Below, in pieces: positions 50,545 to 59,533 of a stretch of 64,000 nt of DNA (position 1 is the first letter of the stretch; the number at the start of each line of letters is the position of its first letter). The stretch is taken from assembly GCF_002310495.1 (NCBI RefSeq), contig NZ_CP023344.1, forward strand, positions 2,931,501 to 2,995,500. Direction: 5' to 3'. Below the pieces are notes generated by a model. It searched no databases. It was not told where the DNA came from and saw only the letters and a list, made by a program, of their open reading frames with translations. The position numbers were made by a program, and so were the translations under genes. The DNA comes from Nibricoccus aquaticus (lineage in GTDB: Bacteria; Verrucomicrobiota; Verrucomicrobiia; Opitutales; Opitutaceae).

Positions 50545-51405
50545 CTAGAAATTCCGGGCGCGCAATTTTGCGCGTTCCCATGATTTCAGGAGTTCCAACC
50601 GGCAACGGATCGTGTCGGGCCAGACGGGCGGATTGGTGCTGACATTGTAGCCCACGGTCGTGCCCAGCTCGGGACAGATCCAGAGTTCGCCGCGTGGGGC
50701 TGGGCCTTGAAGCCACATTGCGAACAGGTCTTCTGCGAAGGATAGATAATCGTTAAATTCAGGGGTGAGTTTACCTTTCCCATTAGTCACTGGAATCTGG
50801 CAATGCTGGCTGTTGAAAGGCCGACAATGAAACAGGTGCGAGTGCTGAATGAGGCGCGGACTATCAAGCAGCCGTTTTGAATAATCTTGGGGCAGCACGT
50901 GCTTCATCACGGCCGGATGAGAATGGTCCCAGGTTAACGGCAGAGGTTCTCCTGTTTCACGAGTGAAAAGCCTGGAGATTTCAGCGATTTTCTCGGGAGT
51001 CTCCGTGCAGGTATCACGATGGGTTTCGATGTGTGCGGAGAGGCCCAGTTTTTGTGCTGCCCGCACGGTTCGGATGATGATCTTTGTGGCGGCAGCAGGT
51101 GTGGTGTCATGCTCGCCGAGCATGCAATTGACGTAGTGGGCGCCTCCGGCAGCTTCGATTTCGAGCAGGGTGCGAACGTCGCTGCCAGTTCGTGAGAAAA
51201 CACGTCCGCAGATCTTCAGTTGCAGACGCCTTAAGTGGGGGGCCAGTTCTGGCCGGAAGGTTTCGGCGATGCCGTCGAATCCCGCATCTTTGATCGCGGC
51301 GAGTTTTCTTGTGAGTGACCATTCGCGGCGCGTGGTGGGATGTGCGACTAGAGACCAGAGGGACGCGCAAACGATCAAGCGGGGTTGTTCTGAAATGATT
51401 TTCAT
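50545..51405 (-). CDS. Sugar phosphate isomerase/epimerase-like TIM-barrel protein
   Basis: A 286-residue protein of the xylose isomerase-like TIM-barrel superfamily. Visible metal-site segments are LSAHIETHRDTCTETPEK (Glu and His), PLPLTWDHSHP (Asp, His) and a late ELWICPELGT (Glu). The ATG at 51405 is chosen because upstream in-frame codons resemble no family member. It could isomerise or epimerise a sugar or act as a dehydratase. It diverges from the rhamnosidase gene across 97 bases and shares its strand with the LacI regulator, so it may be part of the rhamnoside pathway. Confidence 0.72.
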   Translation of the reverse strand: MKIISEQPRLIVCASLWSLVAHPTTRREWSLTRKLAAIKDAGFDGIAETFRPELAPHLRRLQLKICGRVFSRTGSDVRTLLEIEAAGGAHYVNCMLGEHDTTPAAATKIIIRTVRAAQKLGLSAHIETHRDTCTETPEKIAEISRLFTRETGEPLPLTWDHSHPAVMKHVLPQDYSKRLLDSPRLIQHSHLFHCRPFNSQHCQIPVTNGKGKLTPEFNDYLSFAEDLFAMWLQGPAPRGELWICPELGTTVGYNVSTNPPVWPDTIRCRLELLKSWERAKLRARNF

Positions 51406-51502
51406 TACTTTACTGAAAATAACTGAAAACAAATGTTGAAATTCAGAGTGTGGCCAGCCCATTTTGAACCTCAAAGTCACTGCGAGCCCTCATTAGACAG
51501 CG

Positions 51503-53956
51503 GTGGCGTCCGACTTTCAGCTCATGCCCCAGCCATTTGTTAATCGTTCCGCTTGGATTTGGTCTCTCGAAGGATCCCATGCTGCGGCGGCCGAAGCATC
51601 GCCGTCGCATTATCAAGTCCGTCTTTTTCGTCGTTCATTCGAACTTGGGGACGCTGCGGCAACACTGACCGCGCATATTTCCGCGGACAGTCGGTATCTG
51701 TTCTACTGCAACGGCGTTTTGGTTTCACGGGGGCCAGCGAAGGGGGATATCCATCACCACTTTTATGATACGTGCGAACTGACCCGCTGGCTGAAGCCGG
51801 GCCGGAATATGCTCGCGGCCGTGGTGCTTGATATGTCGCGCGTCGCACACCGGCCATCCGCGCTAGGCGCGCCTTGCTCGGTCATGACGTACACGGGCGG
51901 TTTTCTCCTAGAAGGAGAACTGGGCGGGGCGTCGGAAAAAACCGGACGGCTGGACACCGGCCTGCCCGGATGGCTTGTGAAAGTGGATACCTCTTTCCGC
52001 TTCCAGAATGATGGAACGCGTTTTGAGGGGTATCACGGTTACTTTGAGCACCGTGTTTCTCGAGAGCTTCCAGCCGGATGGAATCAGCCGGAGTTCGACG
52101 ATAGCGGCTGGAAAGACGCGGCCACACTGTATCTGGCGGAGAGGCATGAAAACCGCCGTGATCCCACTAGTCCGTATGGTTTGGTTCCTCGGATGATCTC
52201 GCCACTGGAGGAGGGTGCTCCTGCGCGTTTTTCCTCAGTGTTTTTGCAAGGCGGAGCTGATGCTGGTGACGGCTGGCTAAATTTAATCACGCAGGACAAG
52301 TCCGTTATCATTTCTCCCGGTGAGACCTGCTCGGTTATTGTCGACACGGGCGAGTTAACGACGGCTTATCCTCTTTTAGATGTCTCTGGCGGAGCTGGCG
52401 CGCGTATCCGTTTCACGTATGCGGAGGCTCTCCGTCTGCCGTGGGCGACGAAAGATGCGAAACTGCTCGGGCGTCCGCAGTCGTTGGAGAATCTGGCGTC
52501 TCATTTCGCGGATGAGTCGAGCGGCTGGACGTTCGATCGCCGAGGAAAAATCAGCGGCTGGTCCGATGTGTGGGAGCCGGCCGGATCGGGGGCTGAACAA
52601 TTCGAGCCCTGGCATTGGCGTGCGTTTCGTTACGTCGGGTTGGAGATAACGGCGGGAACTGAGCCGCTGACTCTGCTACAATTAAAGCAACGATTCACCG
52701 CATATCCTTACAAGATCACCGGCGCGTTTGAATGCTCCGATCCGCGTTTGAATAAAATCTGGGACGTCGCGCTGCGCACCATGCGGCTCTGTTCGCATGA
52801 GACGTTCGAGGACTGCCCGCATTACGAGCAAATGCAGTACGCGGGGGACACGATGATCACGTCGAAGATCGCGATGCTGACGAGCGGTGATGCTTCGTTG
52901 GGCCGGCAGGCGCTCTATCAATTCGATTGGTCGCGTCTGCCGGAAGGGCTCACTCAGAGCCGGTTTCCGTCCCGGCTGCTTCAGGTCATTCCCTCGTGGT
53001 CTTTGCACTGGGTCACGAATGTTCGCGATTACGTTTATTGTACCGGGGATCTGGTGACGCTTCGAGATCTGCTTCCTGGAATCAGAGCGGTGCTCGATTG
53101 GTTTCGCCGTCACGCTGATGAGAGCGGTCTTCCGTCGCGTCTTCCGTTCTGGAACATCACCGATTGGTGTTCCTGGTGGCCGCGCGGGGTTGTTCCGGGT
53201 GCTGCCGATGGTCCTGTTTGCATCATCTCCGCGCAGTACATCCAAGCGCTGGATGAAGTTTCAGATCTTTGCCGGATCGCGGGCAGAAGCCCGGAATCTA
53301 CGGATCTTGTCAAAGAAGCCGACGGACTCAGACGTGCGCTTCACACGCGATTCTGGTCTGAAAAAGAAGGCCTCTATTTCGACCGCCCCGGCGGCCCTGA
53401 GGTCAGTCAATACGGCAATGCGTGGGCGGTGATTTGTGGAGCGGCCGGTGAAAAGGAGCGCGCTCAGTTGTTGAAACGATTCCCAACGGATCCACTTCTC
53501 GCGCCCGGCTCGTTCTTTTGCTGGCACGCTGTTTTCCGCGCGCTGCGGGTTTGCGGAGTTTACGACCGATTCCCTGAGTTTCTCGGACCGTGGCACGAGA
53601 TGGTGGATTACGGTCTCGATACATTTGTCGAAGAGAACAGTTACTGGCGCTCGCTCTGTCATGCGTGGAGCGCGCATCCGGCGCTGGAGTTCATCGGCGG
53701 TGTGCTGGGCGTTACCCCGAAGAAAATCGGATTCACTGAGGTAGATGTTGCTCCGAACATTTGCGGCCTCACTCACGCAAGCGGGCGGGTCTGCACGCCG
53801 GCGGGTGCGATCGACGTTTCGTGGGAAATCCGTGATGGGGTTTTTGGCATATTGATTTCCGCTCCGGCGAAGACATTCGTGAATGTCACTCTGCCGGGCG
53901 GTCATCGCCGCTGCTTCGAAGGCGGGCGCTTTGAAGAGAAAGTGAAGCTTCTGTGA
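51503..53956 (+). CDS. Alpha-L-rhamnosidase-like glycoside hydrolase (GH78)
   Basis: An 817-residue protein with the GH78 layout: an N-terminal beta-sandwich (RSAWIWSLEG, FRRSFELGDAAATLTAHISA, DTCELTRWLKPGRNMLAAVV), further beta domains, and an (alpha/alpha)6 catalytic domain starting near FECSDPRLNKIWDVALRTMR with the catalytic-acid region FEDCPHYEQMQYAGD at about residues 433-448. No signal peptide is visible, so it would act in the cytoplasm. Start GTG 51503 or ATG 51524 are both possible. It is coupled to the DUF6807 gene by GTGA. Confidence 0.88.
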   Translation: MASDFQLMPQPFVNRSAWIWSLEGSHAAAAEASPSHYQVRLFRRSFELGDAAATLTAHISADSRYLFYCNGVLVSRGPAKGDIHHHFYDTCELTRWLKPGRNMLAAVVLDMSRVAHRPSALGAPCSVMTYTGGFLLEGELGGASEKTGRLDTGLPGWLVKVDTSFRFQNDGTRFEGYHGYFEHRVSRELPAGWNQPEFDDSGWKDAATLYLAERHENRRDPTSPYGLVPRMISPLEEGAPARFSSVFLQGGADAGDGWLNLITQDKSVIISPGETCSVIVDTGELTTAYPLLDVSGGAGARIRFTYAEALRLPWATKDAKLLGRPQSLENLASHFADESSGWTFDRRGKISGWSDVWEPAGSGAEQFEPWHWRAFRYVGLEITAGTEPLTLLQLKQRFTAYPYKITGAFECSDPRLNKIWDVALRTMRLCSHETFEDCPHYEQMQYAGDTMITSKIAMLTSGDASLGRQALYQFDWSRLPEGLTQSRFPSRLLQVIPSWSLHWVTNVRDYVYCTGDLVTLRDLLPGIRAVLDWFRRHADESGLPSRLPFWNITDWCSWWPRGVVPGAADGPVCIISAQYIQALDEVSDLCRIAGRSPESTDLVKEADGLRRALHTRFWSEKEGLYFDRPGGPEVSQYGNAWAVICGAAGEKERAQLLKRFPTDPLLAPGSFFCWHAVFRALRVCGVYDRFPEFLGPWHEMVDYGLDTFVEENSYWRSLCHAWSAHPALEFIGGVLGVTPKKIGFTEVDVAPNICGLTHASGRVCTPAGAIDVSWEIRDGVFGILISAPAKTFVNVTLPGGHRRCFEGGRFEEKVKLL

Positions 53957-54810
53957 ACGATCAGTTGCGATTGAAGCAGGACGGCGATCAAGCGGTGGAG
54001 ATCCATCACCGTGCAGGACTGCTCTTCCGTTACGTTTACCGTCCGGAGACTTTGGCCAAAGAGTCTTCGCGTCCATTTGCGCATCCGGTGCGAAGTTTGT
54101 CTGGAGCGACGTTGTCTTGTTTTCGTCCGAACGATCATCCTTGGCATCATGGGCTGAGCTTCACGATCAACCATGTCGGGGAGAAAAATTTCTGGGGCGG
54201 CCCGTCTTATCGTGCGGCCGACGGCTATCAGTGGCGCGACGATCACGGTATTCAGAAACATCTGGAGTGGCTGGAGCTTTCTGCAGCGGCGCTCACGCAC
54301 CGGCTTCAGTGGAGAACGGCGGACAAGGACGAGTTACTTTTGGAAGAAGTCCGTTCGTTGGAGGTCGAGGTTCTGTCGGAGAATGCCTGGGCGCTCTTCT
54401 GGCGAGCTTCGTTAAAGAACGTAACTGGCAGCGCGCTTTCACTGGGGAATTATCATTCGCGGCATGGTCTCACAGGCTCGCATTACACGGGTCTGCAATT
54501 CCGGGGCGCGCGCGATTTGCTCGATGAGCATGGCGATGCCAGCATCAGCATCGCTGCCGAAAACGGCCTGAGCGGTGAGGTGGCGATTCACGGAGCAGCG
54601 GCAGGTTGGATGGAGTGGAACGCGCAGAAGGACGAAAATCTTCAGCGCGTGAATATCCGATTCATCAATAACACCGGGCCGATTCACTGGTTCGTGAGGC
54701 AGAAAAATCCGCTCACGGCTTTTCCGTTTCAGTTCGATCGCGATCACCTTTTGGCAGCAGGGGCTGAACTGCTGATCGATCACAGTCTGATTTTCACCGA
54801 CGTCTCATGA
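53953..54810 (+). CDS. DUF6807 (PmoA-annotated) family protein
   Basis: A 285-residue protein of the family often labelled PmoA, though unrelated in function to methane monooxygenase. The marker segment FRPNDHPWHHGLSFTINHVG is clear, with later HSRHGLTGSHYTGLQFRG and a C-terminal DHSLIFTD. These proteins are common in sugar loci of Verrucomicrobiota and Planctomycetota and have a galactose-mutarotase-like beta-sandwich look; biochemical function is unknown to me. It begins at a GTG overlapping the rhamnosidase stop and overlaps the next gene by ATGA. Confidence 0.75.
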   Translation: MNDQLRLKQDGDQAVEIHHRAGLLFRYVYRPETLAKESSRPFAHPVRSLSGATLSCFRPNDHPWHHGLSFTINHVGEKNFWGGPSYRAADGYQWRDDHGIQKHLEWLELSAAALTHRLQWRTADKDELLLEEVRSLEVEVLSENAWALFWRASLKNVTGSALSLGNYHSRHGLTGSHYTGLQFRGARDLLDEHGDASISIAAENGLSGEVAIHGAAAGWMEWNAQKDENLQRVNIRFINNTGPIHWFVRQKNPLTAFPFQFDRDHLLAAGAELLIDHSLIFTDVS

Positions 54811-56096
54811 AATTCACGCGCACTCATTTTCTTCGTAGTCTGGGAGCAGGAGCGATGGGCCTGTTGGCCGCCAGCCGCCTGAAGGCGTCCTCATCGGCTC
54901 CACACGTGGACGATGTCCTGCCTATTTTCGATGCGAGCCGCGCCGAGGAGTTTTGGAAGCGGGTGCGCGCGCTGTATCCGATTTCTGAGGAGCTGGCCTA
55001 TTTCAATTGTGGCGGGCTGGGACCGTCCTCCCGGCCGGTGCTGGATGTGTACGAGCGCAGCACGCGTTCGTTGCAGTTGCGCGTCGATTCGGGTCATGCG
55101 TCTTTTGACGAAGCGCGTCGGACCTTCGCCAAGTTTTTCGGAACGGATGCGGAGGAACTCTGTTTCACGCGCAATGCGACCGAGAGTAACTCCATCATCG
55201 CGGCGGGGATCGCTTTGCGCGCCGGCGATGAGATCATTTTCGAATCGCACGCGCATCCGGGCGGATCGCTTCCTTGGCTGAATCAGGTGAAGCAGCGAGG
55301 AGCCGTGGTGAAAACATTCGAGCCGGCTACTGACTCTGCCGCGAGCAATCTTGAGCGTCTCGCACGTCTGATCACTACACGCACGCGCGTCATTCAAGTG
55401 AGCCACGTTACCGCGCCGACCGGAGTCGTCATGCCGGTGGCGGCGATGGCCGAACTCGCCCGTGAGAAGGGTATTTGGTTTCACATCGATGGCGCCCAAT
55501 CCGCTGGGATGCTGCCTTTCGACTTACACGAGATTGATTGCGATTCCTACGCGACCAGCGGGCACAAGTGGCTGGGCGGACCTCGCGAGTCGGGATTGCT
55601 CTACATCAAAAAATCGCGCGTTGAGGAAATCGCGCTCTCGCACCTCGGTGCTTACTCGAGCGAGAACTTTGATTTCACAGGGAAGCTGGAAATTGTGCCT
55701 GGCACCCGGCGTCACGAGTACGGCACGCGAAACGCAGCCACTGTGCTGGCTTTGCAGGAAGCTGCACGTTTTCAGGAATCAATCGGGCGACAGCGGATCG
55801 CCGAACGCGGACTAGCTCTGGCGACGCAGGTGCACCGTGGACTCGAGGCGATTTCTGGCGTGCAAGTGCTGACGCCTTCGCGTCCTGAGCTGCGTGCGTC
55901 GATGACTACGTTCAAAGTGAAAGACGTCTCCTCGGAGAAACTGTTCGGTCATCTGCTCGGAAAGCATAAACTTCGCTGCCGTCCGGTGACCGAAGAAAAT
56001 CTGGATGCGCTCCGCGTTTCTACTCACTTGTTCAACACTGCGGATGAATGCGACCGCCTGGTGACGGCGGTCGCTGAATTCGCGAAGACGGCCTGA
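54807..56096 (+). CDS. Exported class V aminotransferase-fold PLP enzyme
   Basis: A 429-residue protein of the class V/isopenicillin-N-epimerase-like family. The N-terminus (TRTHFLRSLGAGAMGLLAAS) resembles a twin-arginine signal in which one Arg is Thr, followed by an Ala/Gly/Leu core, so export looks likely. The PLP part has FTRNATESNSIIAAGI, SHVTAPTGVVMPVA, WFHIDGAQSAGMLP and the Schiff-base Lys254 in TSGHKWLGG. Class V enzymes include epimerases, desulfurases and lyases; the reaction is unknown. It is co-transcribed with GH78 and DUF6807. Confidence 0.85.
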   Translation: MKFTRTHFLRSLGAGAMGLLAASRLKASSSAPHVDDVLPIFDASRAEEFWKRVRALYPISEELAYFNCGGLGPSSRPVLDVYERSTRSLQLRVDSGHASFDEARRTFAKFFGTDAEELCFTRNATESNSIIAAGIALRAGDEIIFESHAHPGGSLPWLNQVKQRGAVVKTFEPATDSAASNLERLARLITTRTRVIQVSHVTAPTGVVMPVAAMAELAREKGIWFHIDGAQSAGMLPFDLHEIDCDSYATSGHKWLGGPRESGLLYIKKSRVEEIALSHLGAYSSENFDFTGKLEIVPGTRRHEYGTRNAATVLALQEAARFQESIGRQRIAERGLALATQVHRGLEAISGVQVLTPSRPELRASMTTFKVKDVSSEKLFGHLLGKHKLRCRPVTEENLDALRVSTHLFNTADECDRLVTAVAEFAKTA

Positions 56097-56117
56097 TCCT
56101 TTATGCGTCGCTCTTCC

Positions 56118-56639
56118 TCAATCCGCTATTTCCACGACGAGATCGATCTCGACGGCGGCGCCTGCTGGCAGCGAGGAAACGCCGATGGCTGCGCGGGTGT
56201 GGCGGCCGCTATCGCCAAAAACGGCGACGAGAAGATCGGAGCAGCCGTTGATCACCGCTGGCTGCCGGGTGAAATCATCGGTGCAGTTCACGAAACCACC
56301 GACGCGAACGATTCGTTTCACGCGATCAAGGGAACCGAGTTCGGTCTTGAGCGTGGCGAGCAAAGCGAGGGCGGTCTGGCGGGAGGCATTTGCTCCGGCA
56401 GCTTCATCGAGATCGCGGCCGATCTTTCCCGTGATGACCTTGCCCGCGCCGTCGCGGGGAAGATGACCGGACAGGAAAAGCAGCGAGCCGCTGCGCACGG
56501 CAGAAACATAGTTGGCCACCGGAGCGCTGGTCGCCGGGAGCGTGAGACCGAGTTTGGCCAGATTTTCCTCGGGCGCGCTTTGAGCGGCCGAGACGGAAAG
56601 AAATGCGCAGAGGAGAAAGCCAACGATGCGGGTATTCAT
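56118..56639 (-). CDS. Exported RidA/YjgF family protein
   Basis: A 173-residue RidA-like protein with a signal peptide (MNTRIVGFLLCAFLSVSAAQSA). The RidA core is complete (SAVRSGSLLFLSGHLPRDGA, GRDLDEAAGANASRQTALALL, VVEI), and the conserved substrate-binding Arg appears as Arg149 in GRHTRAAIGVSSLPAG. Cytosolic RidA hydrolyses reactive enamines/imines formed by PLP enzymes. An exported version next to an exported PLP enzyme gene is notable. It converges on the class V enzyme gene (21 bases between stops). The ATG 56639 start is chosen because the upstream start would hide the signal. Confidence 0.85.
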   Translation of the reverse strand: MNTRIVGFLLCAFLSVSAAQSAPEENLAKLGLTLPATSAPVANYVSAVRSGSLLFLSGHLPRDGAGKVITGKIGRDLDEAAGANASRQTALALLATLKTELGSLDRVKRIVRVGGFVNCTDDFTRQPAVINGCSDLLVAVFGDSGRHTRAAIGVSSLPAGAAVEIDLVVEIAD

Positions 56640-56692
56640 ATGAGTGTTACTTGCTCTAGCAGGACGCGAGCCCGCTGGGAAACGACAAACCA

Positions 56693-57697
56693 ATGATTTT
56701 TATGCGACGACTACTTGTTACCTTGTTCTTGCTGGCCGGAATTCCGGTTTTTGCGGCGCAGCCCAAACACGATCTCTATCTCTGCGTCAGCCAGTCGAAG
56801 CCGTTCGTGATTGGGATGAAGGTGCAGCAATTGAACGGTATCTACCGGATCGACGATCAAGAGACTCCCGTACACGTCGGCTTCAATCATCCGCGGCAGG
56901 ACACGCTGACGGTTGATCCCCGGGGAGCCCGGACGATTTTCAGCGTGGGTCTCAACGGTGTGCTGCGTTACTCCATCGATGGGAAATCGTGCCGGATCAT
57001 GACGAGCTGGGACATGACGGAGCCCAAGGACATCGCGATAGATCCGCACGCGCCGGATACGCTCTACATCGGATTGCCGGACGGCATCGGCGTTTCGCAC
57101 GATGGCGGTCAGACGTGGAAACGCTCCAACAAAGGAATCACTCGTTCGTACACGCAGAGTATTTTGGTGGATCGTACACGACAGGGCCGGGTTTTGGCGG
57201 GGACTGAACTCGGCATTTATCTTAGTGAAGACGGTGCGAAGACTTGGCGCAGGGTTTTTGAGACCTCGCACACGGTGAACGACATCAAGCAGTCGCCGCA
57301 CGATCCGCGTGTGATGCTGGCGGTGACTCAAAGCGACGGTGCGGTGTTGTCCCGCGATGGCGGTGCCACGTGGAAGGCCATCAGCCAGATCGATAAGAAG
57401 CACACACTGCACAATGGTGATTTCGATGCGACCGATCCGAAGCGACTCGCGGTTAGCGGGTGGGGTTGTGGAGTCCTCGTTTCCGAAGATGGTGGGGCCA
57501 CCTGGGTTTCACGAAACGACGGACTGCCCAATCGGGAAGTCTGGCGCGTGGCGATAGATCCGGATCGCCCGGGACGGCTTTATGCTTCGCCACATCAGAA
57601 CGCAGTTTTTTCGTCGGACGATTTTGGACGTACGTGGAAGAAACAGTGGTTCGAGGCCGCCACGGTCTGGGACTTTGTTTTCGTGCCACGACAGTAA
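56693..57697 (+). CDS. Exported beta-propeller protein with Asp-box repeats
   Basis: A 334-residue protein with a signal peptide (ending PVFAAQ). It carries five Asp-box type repeats: SHDGGQTW, SEDGAKTW, SRDGGATW, SEDGGATW and SSDDFGRTW, spaced about 40-50 residues apart, as in BNR/sortilin-like propellers and sialidase-fold proteins. No sialidase Arg triad was identified, so glycan binding rather than hydrolysis is likely. The ATG at 56693 or the one at 56702 may start it. It begins the rightward five-gene run ending with the S51 peptidase. Confidence 0.8.
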   Translation: MIFMRRLLVTLFLLAGIPVFAAQPKHDLYLCVSQSKPFVIGMKVQQLNGIYRIDDQETPVHVGFNHPRQDTLTVDPRGARTIFSVGLNGVLRYSIDGKSCRIMTSWDMTEPKDIAIDPHAPDTLYIGLPDGIGVSHDGGQTWKRSNKGITRSYTQSILVDRTRQGRVLAGTELGIYLSEDGAKTWRRVFETSHTVNDIKQSPHDPRVMLAVTQSDGAVLSRDGGATWKAISQIDKKHTLHNGDFDATDPKRLAVSGWGCGVLVSEDGGATWVSRNDGLPNREVWRVAIDPDRPGRLYASPHQNAVFSSDDFGRTWKKQWFEAATVWDFVFVPRQ

Positions 57698-57715
57698 CCC
57701 ACAGCTCACGTTCTT

Positions 57716-59530
57716 ATGAAAATTTTCAGCACGATTCTTTTTTCTCTCACTGCCGCGATTGTCTGCCACGCAGGCGAAACGGCTGATCAACGACTGGCGG
57801 CCTATCAAAGCCGGCTGCATGAAGTGACGGCGTGGCGATCCGGTCTGGTCAAAAAAGAAGATCCGAAATCTGGCGGCCTGGCGGAGATTGCCGCGAAACT
57901 TGCGCGTCGGGAAGATGCCGACTGGTGCTCCACGCGGCTGATCGAGCTCATGAAGGAGCCGGCTAGCGATATGTTCTGGATGTTCCCCTGCGTGTCTGTG
58001 GCCTATCTCGGGCGCGATCAACTTTCGCCGGAGGCAAAACTGGCGATGCGCGAAGCGTGGCGCACGTACATGCCCATGCGCGGCGATACTGAAAACCACT
58101 GGGCCATGTACTACAGCTCGCTGTACCTGATGGCGCAGTTGTGGGCCGATGAGCCCGGCGACCGCTGGTTCACCGGGAAAAGCTCGGCGGAGAATCTGGC
58201 CGAATCCCGCGACTACCTGATCCACTGGATGGATCTCGCCACGACGATCGGGCAGGGCGAGTACGACTGCACCCACTACATCGGAGAATACTGCATCCCG
58301 ATGCTGTTTCTCGCGACGTGGGCGGAAGATCCCGCGATGCGTAAACGCGGGCAGATGATGCTCGACTGGACTCTGGCTGACTTTGCCATCGATACGCTCG
58401 ACGGAATCTACATCGGCGCACATGCCCGCACGACAGATGGGCAGGTGTTGGAGAAGTGGAACGGGCTCTCTTCGTTTTTTGCGTGGCTGTACTTTGGGAA
58501 TTGCCCGGCGCCTGAATCGTACGGGCACTGGGGAATCTACTTTGCGGCGGCGGGAACCGTCTCCGATTACCAGTTGCCGGAAGTCATCAACAGCATCGCG
58601 ACGGACCGCAGCGGACCGTACTTGAGCTTGGAGCAACGCCGCACCCGCCATCGCTGGCGGAACTCGGATGTTCGCAACGCGACGGTGTACAAAACGACCT
58701 ACGTGACGAAGGACTATGCAATCGGTTCCGACCAAGGCGGGATGCTGCAGCCCATTCAGCATCATTCCTGGGACGTGACGTGGTCGGTTCCCAATCCGCG
58801 CGGCATTCACAACACGCTTTTCTCTCTCAATCCCTATTACTCGTCTGATGAGTTGCAGACCTACTTCACGGAATTTCCTGACTGGATCACCGAAGCGGTC
58901 ACGCAGCAGGGAAAGCCGACGTATAATAAGGAGGACAAGTTTCTCGGAGGTTCGCCGTATGAGCAGGTTTATCAGAATCTCGATACGCTGATTGCGCTCT
59001 ACGACATCCCGACGGGAACGACGTTTGAGCACATCAACGGATTTTTCTCCAAGGATCTGAGCCGGCTGGAAGAGGATTCGTCGGGCTGGATCTTTGCGCA
59101 GGGTGGCAACGCGTTTATCGCCTACCGGCCGCTGGCCGCGTACGAGTGGCGCGAGATCAAGGGCGGCGGCAAACGGCTCTACAGCCCTCACAAAAAGAAC
59201 GGCACGCTTGTCCAGATCGCGGCCGCAGGAGAGTTCGCGAATTGGGACGCGTTTAAGAAAGCGATTCTCGCGCTGCCATTGAAGACATCGGTCGATCCTG
59301 TGCCTCGTGTGGAGTTCACGACGCTGCGCGGACGGAAGGTTGTCTGCGCGTACGGAAAGATCCCGACGGTGGACGGAAAGAAAGTGGACTACTCCAAATG
59401 GAAGCTTTTCGACAGTCCCTATCTGCAGTCGGAAAACGGCAGCAAGAAGCTGATCCTCACGCACGGCAAACAGGAGCGTGTGCTCGATTTCAATACGCTG
59501 ACGACCATCGACCGGGTGAAGGAGAACTGA
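57716..59530 (+). CDS. Exported protein of unknown family, alpha/alpha-toroid-like
   Basis: A 604-residue protein with a signal peptide (about 19 residues, ending CHAGE). The first 350 residues are helical and rich in Trp, Tyr and His (DTENHWAMYYSSLYLMAQLW, CTHYIGEYCIPMLFLATWAE), recalling the alpha/alpha toroid of polysaccharide lyases; the later part is beta-rich and ends in a C-terminal strand set. I do not recognise the family. Lying between a propeller protein and an M28 peptidase in one operon, it probably acts on the same extracytoplasmic substrate. A 651-codon antisense frame here is rejected. Confidence 0.75.
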   Translation: MKIFSTILFSLTAAIVCHAGETADQRLAAYQSRLHEVTAWRSGLVKKEDPKSGGLAEIAAKLARREDADWCSTRLIELMKEPASDMFWMFPCVSVAYLGRDQLSPEAKLAMREAWRTYMPMRGDTENHWAMYYSSLYLMAQLWADEPGDRWFTGKSSAENLAESRDYLIHWMDLATTIGQGEYDCTHYIGEYCIPMLFLATWAEDPAMRKRGQMMLDWTLADFAIDTLDGIYIGAHARTTDGQVLEKWNGLSSFFAWLYFGNCPAPESYGHWGIYFAAAGTVSDYQLPEVINSIATDRSGPYLSLEQRRTRHRWRNSDVRNATVYKTTYVTKDYAIGSDQGGMLQPIQHHSWDVTWSVPNPRGIHNTLFSLNPYYSSDELQTYFTEFPDWITEAVTQQGKPTYNKEDKFLGGSPYEQVYQNLDTLIALYDIPTGTTFEHINGFFSKDLSRLEEDSSGWIFAQGGNAFIAYRPLAAYEWREIKGGGKRLYSPHKKNGTLVQIAAAGEFANWDAFKKAILALPLKTSVDPVPRVEFTTLRGRKVVCAYGKIPTVDGKKVDYSKWKLFDSPYLQSENGSKKLILTHGKQERVLDFNTLTTIDRVKEN

Positions 59531-59533
59531 GCG

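Noticed and set aside
57509-59464. 651-codon minus-strand frame
   Set aside because: Arg-rich antisense shadow; the plus-strand gene has a signal peptide, fits the operon spacing and has natural composition.
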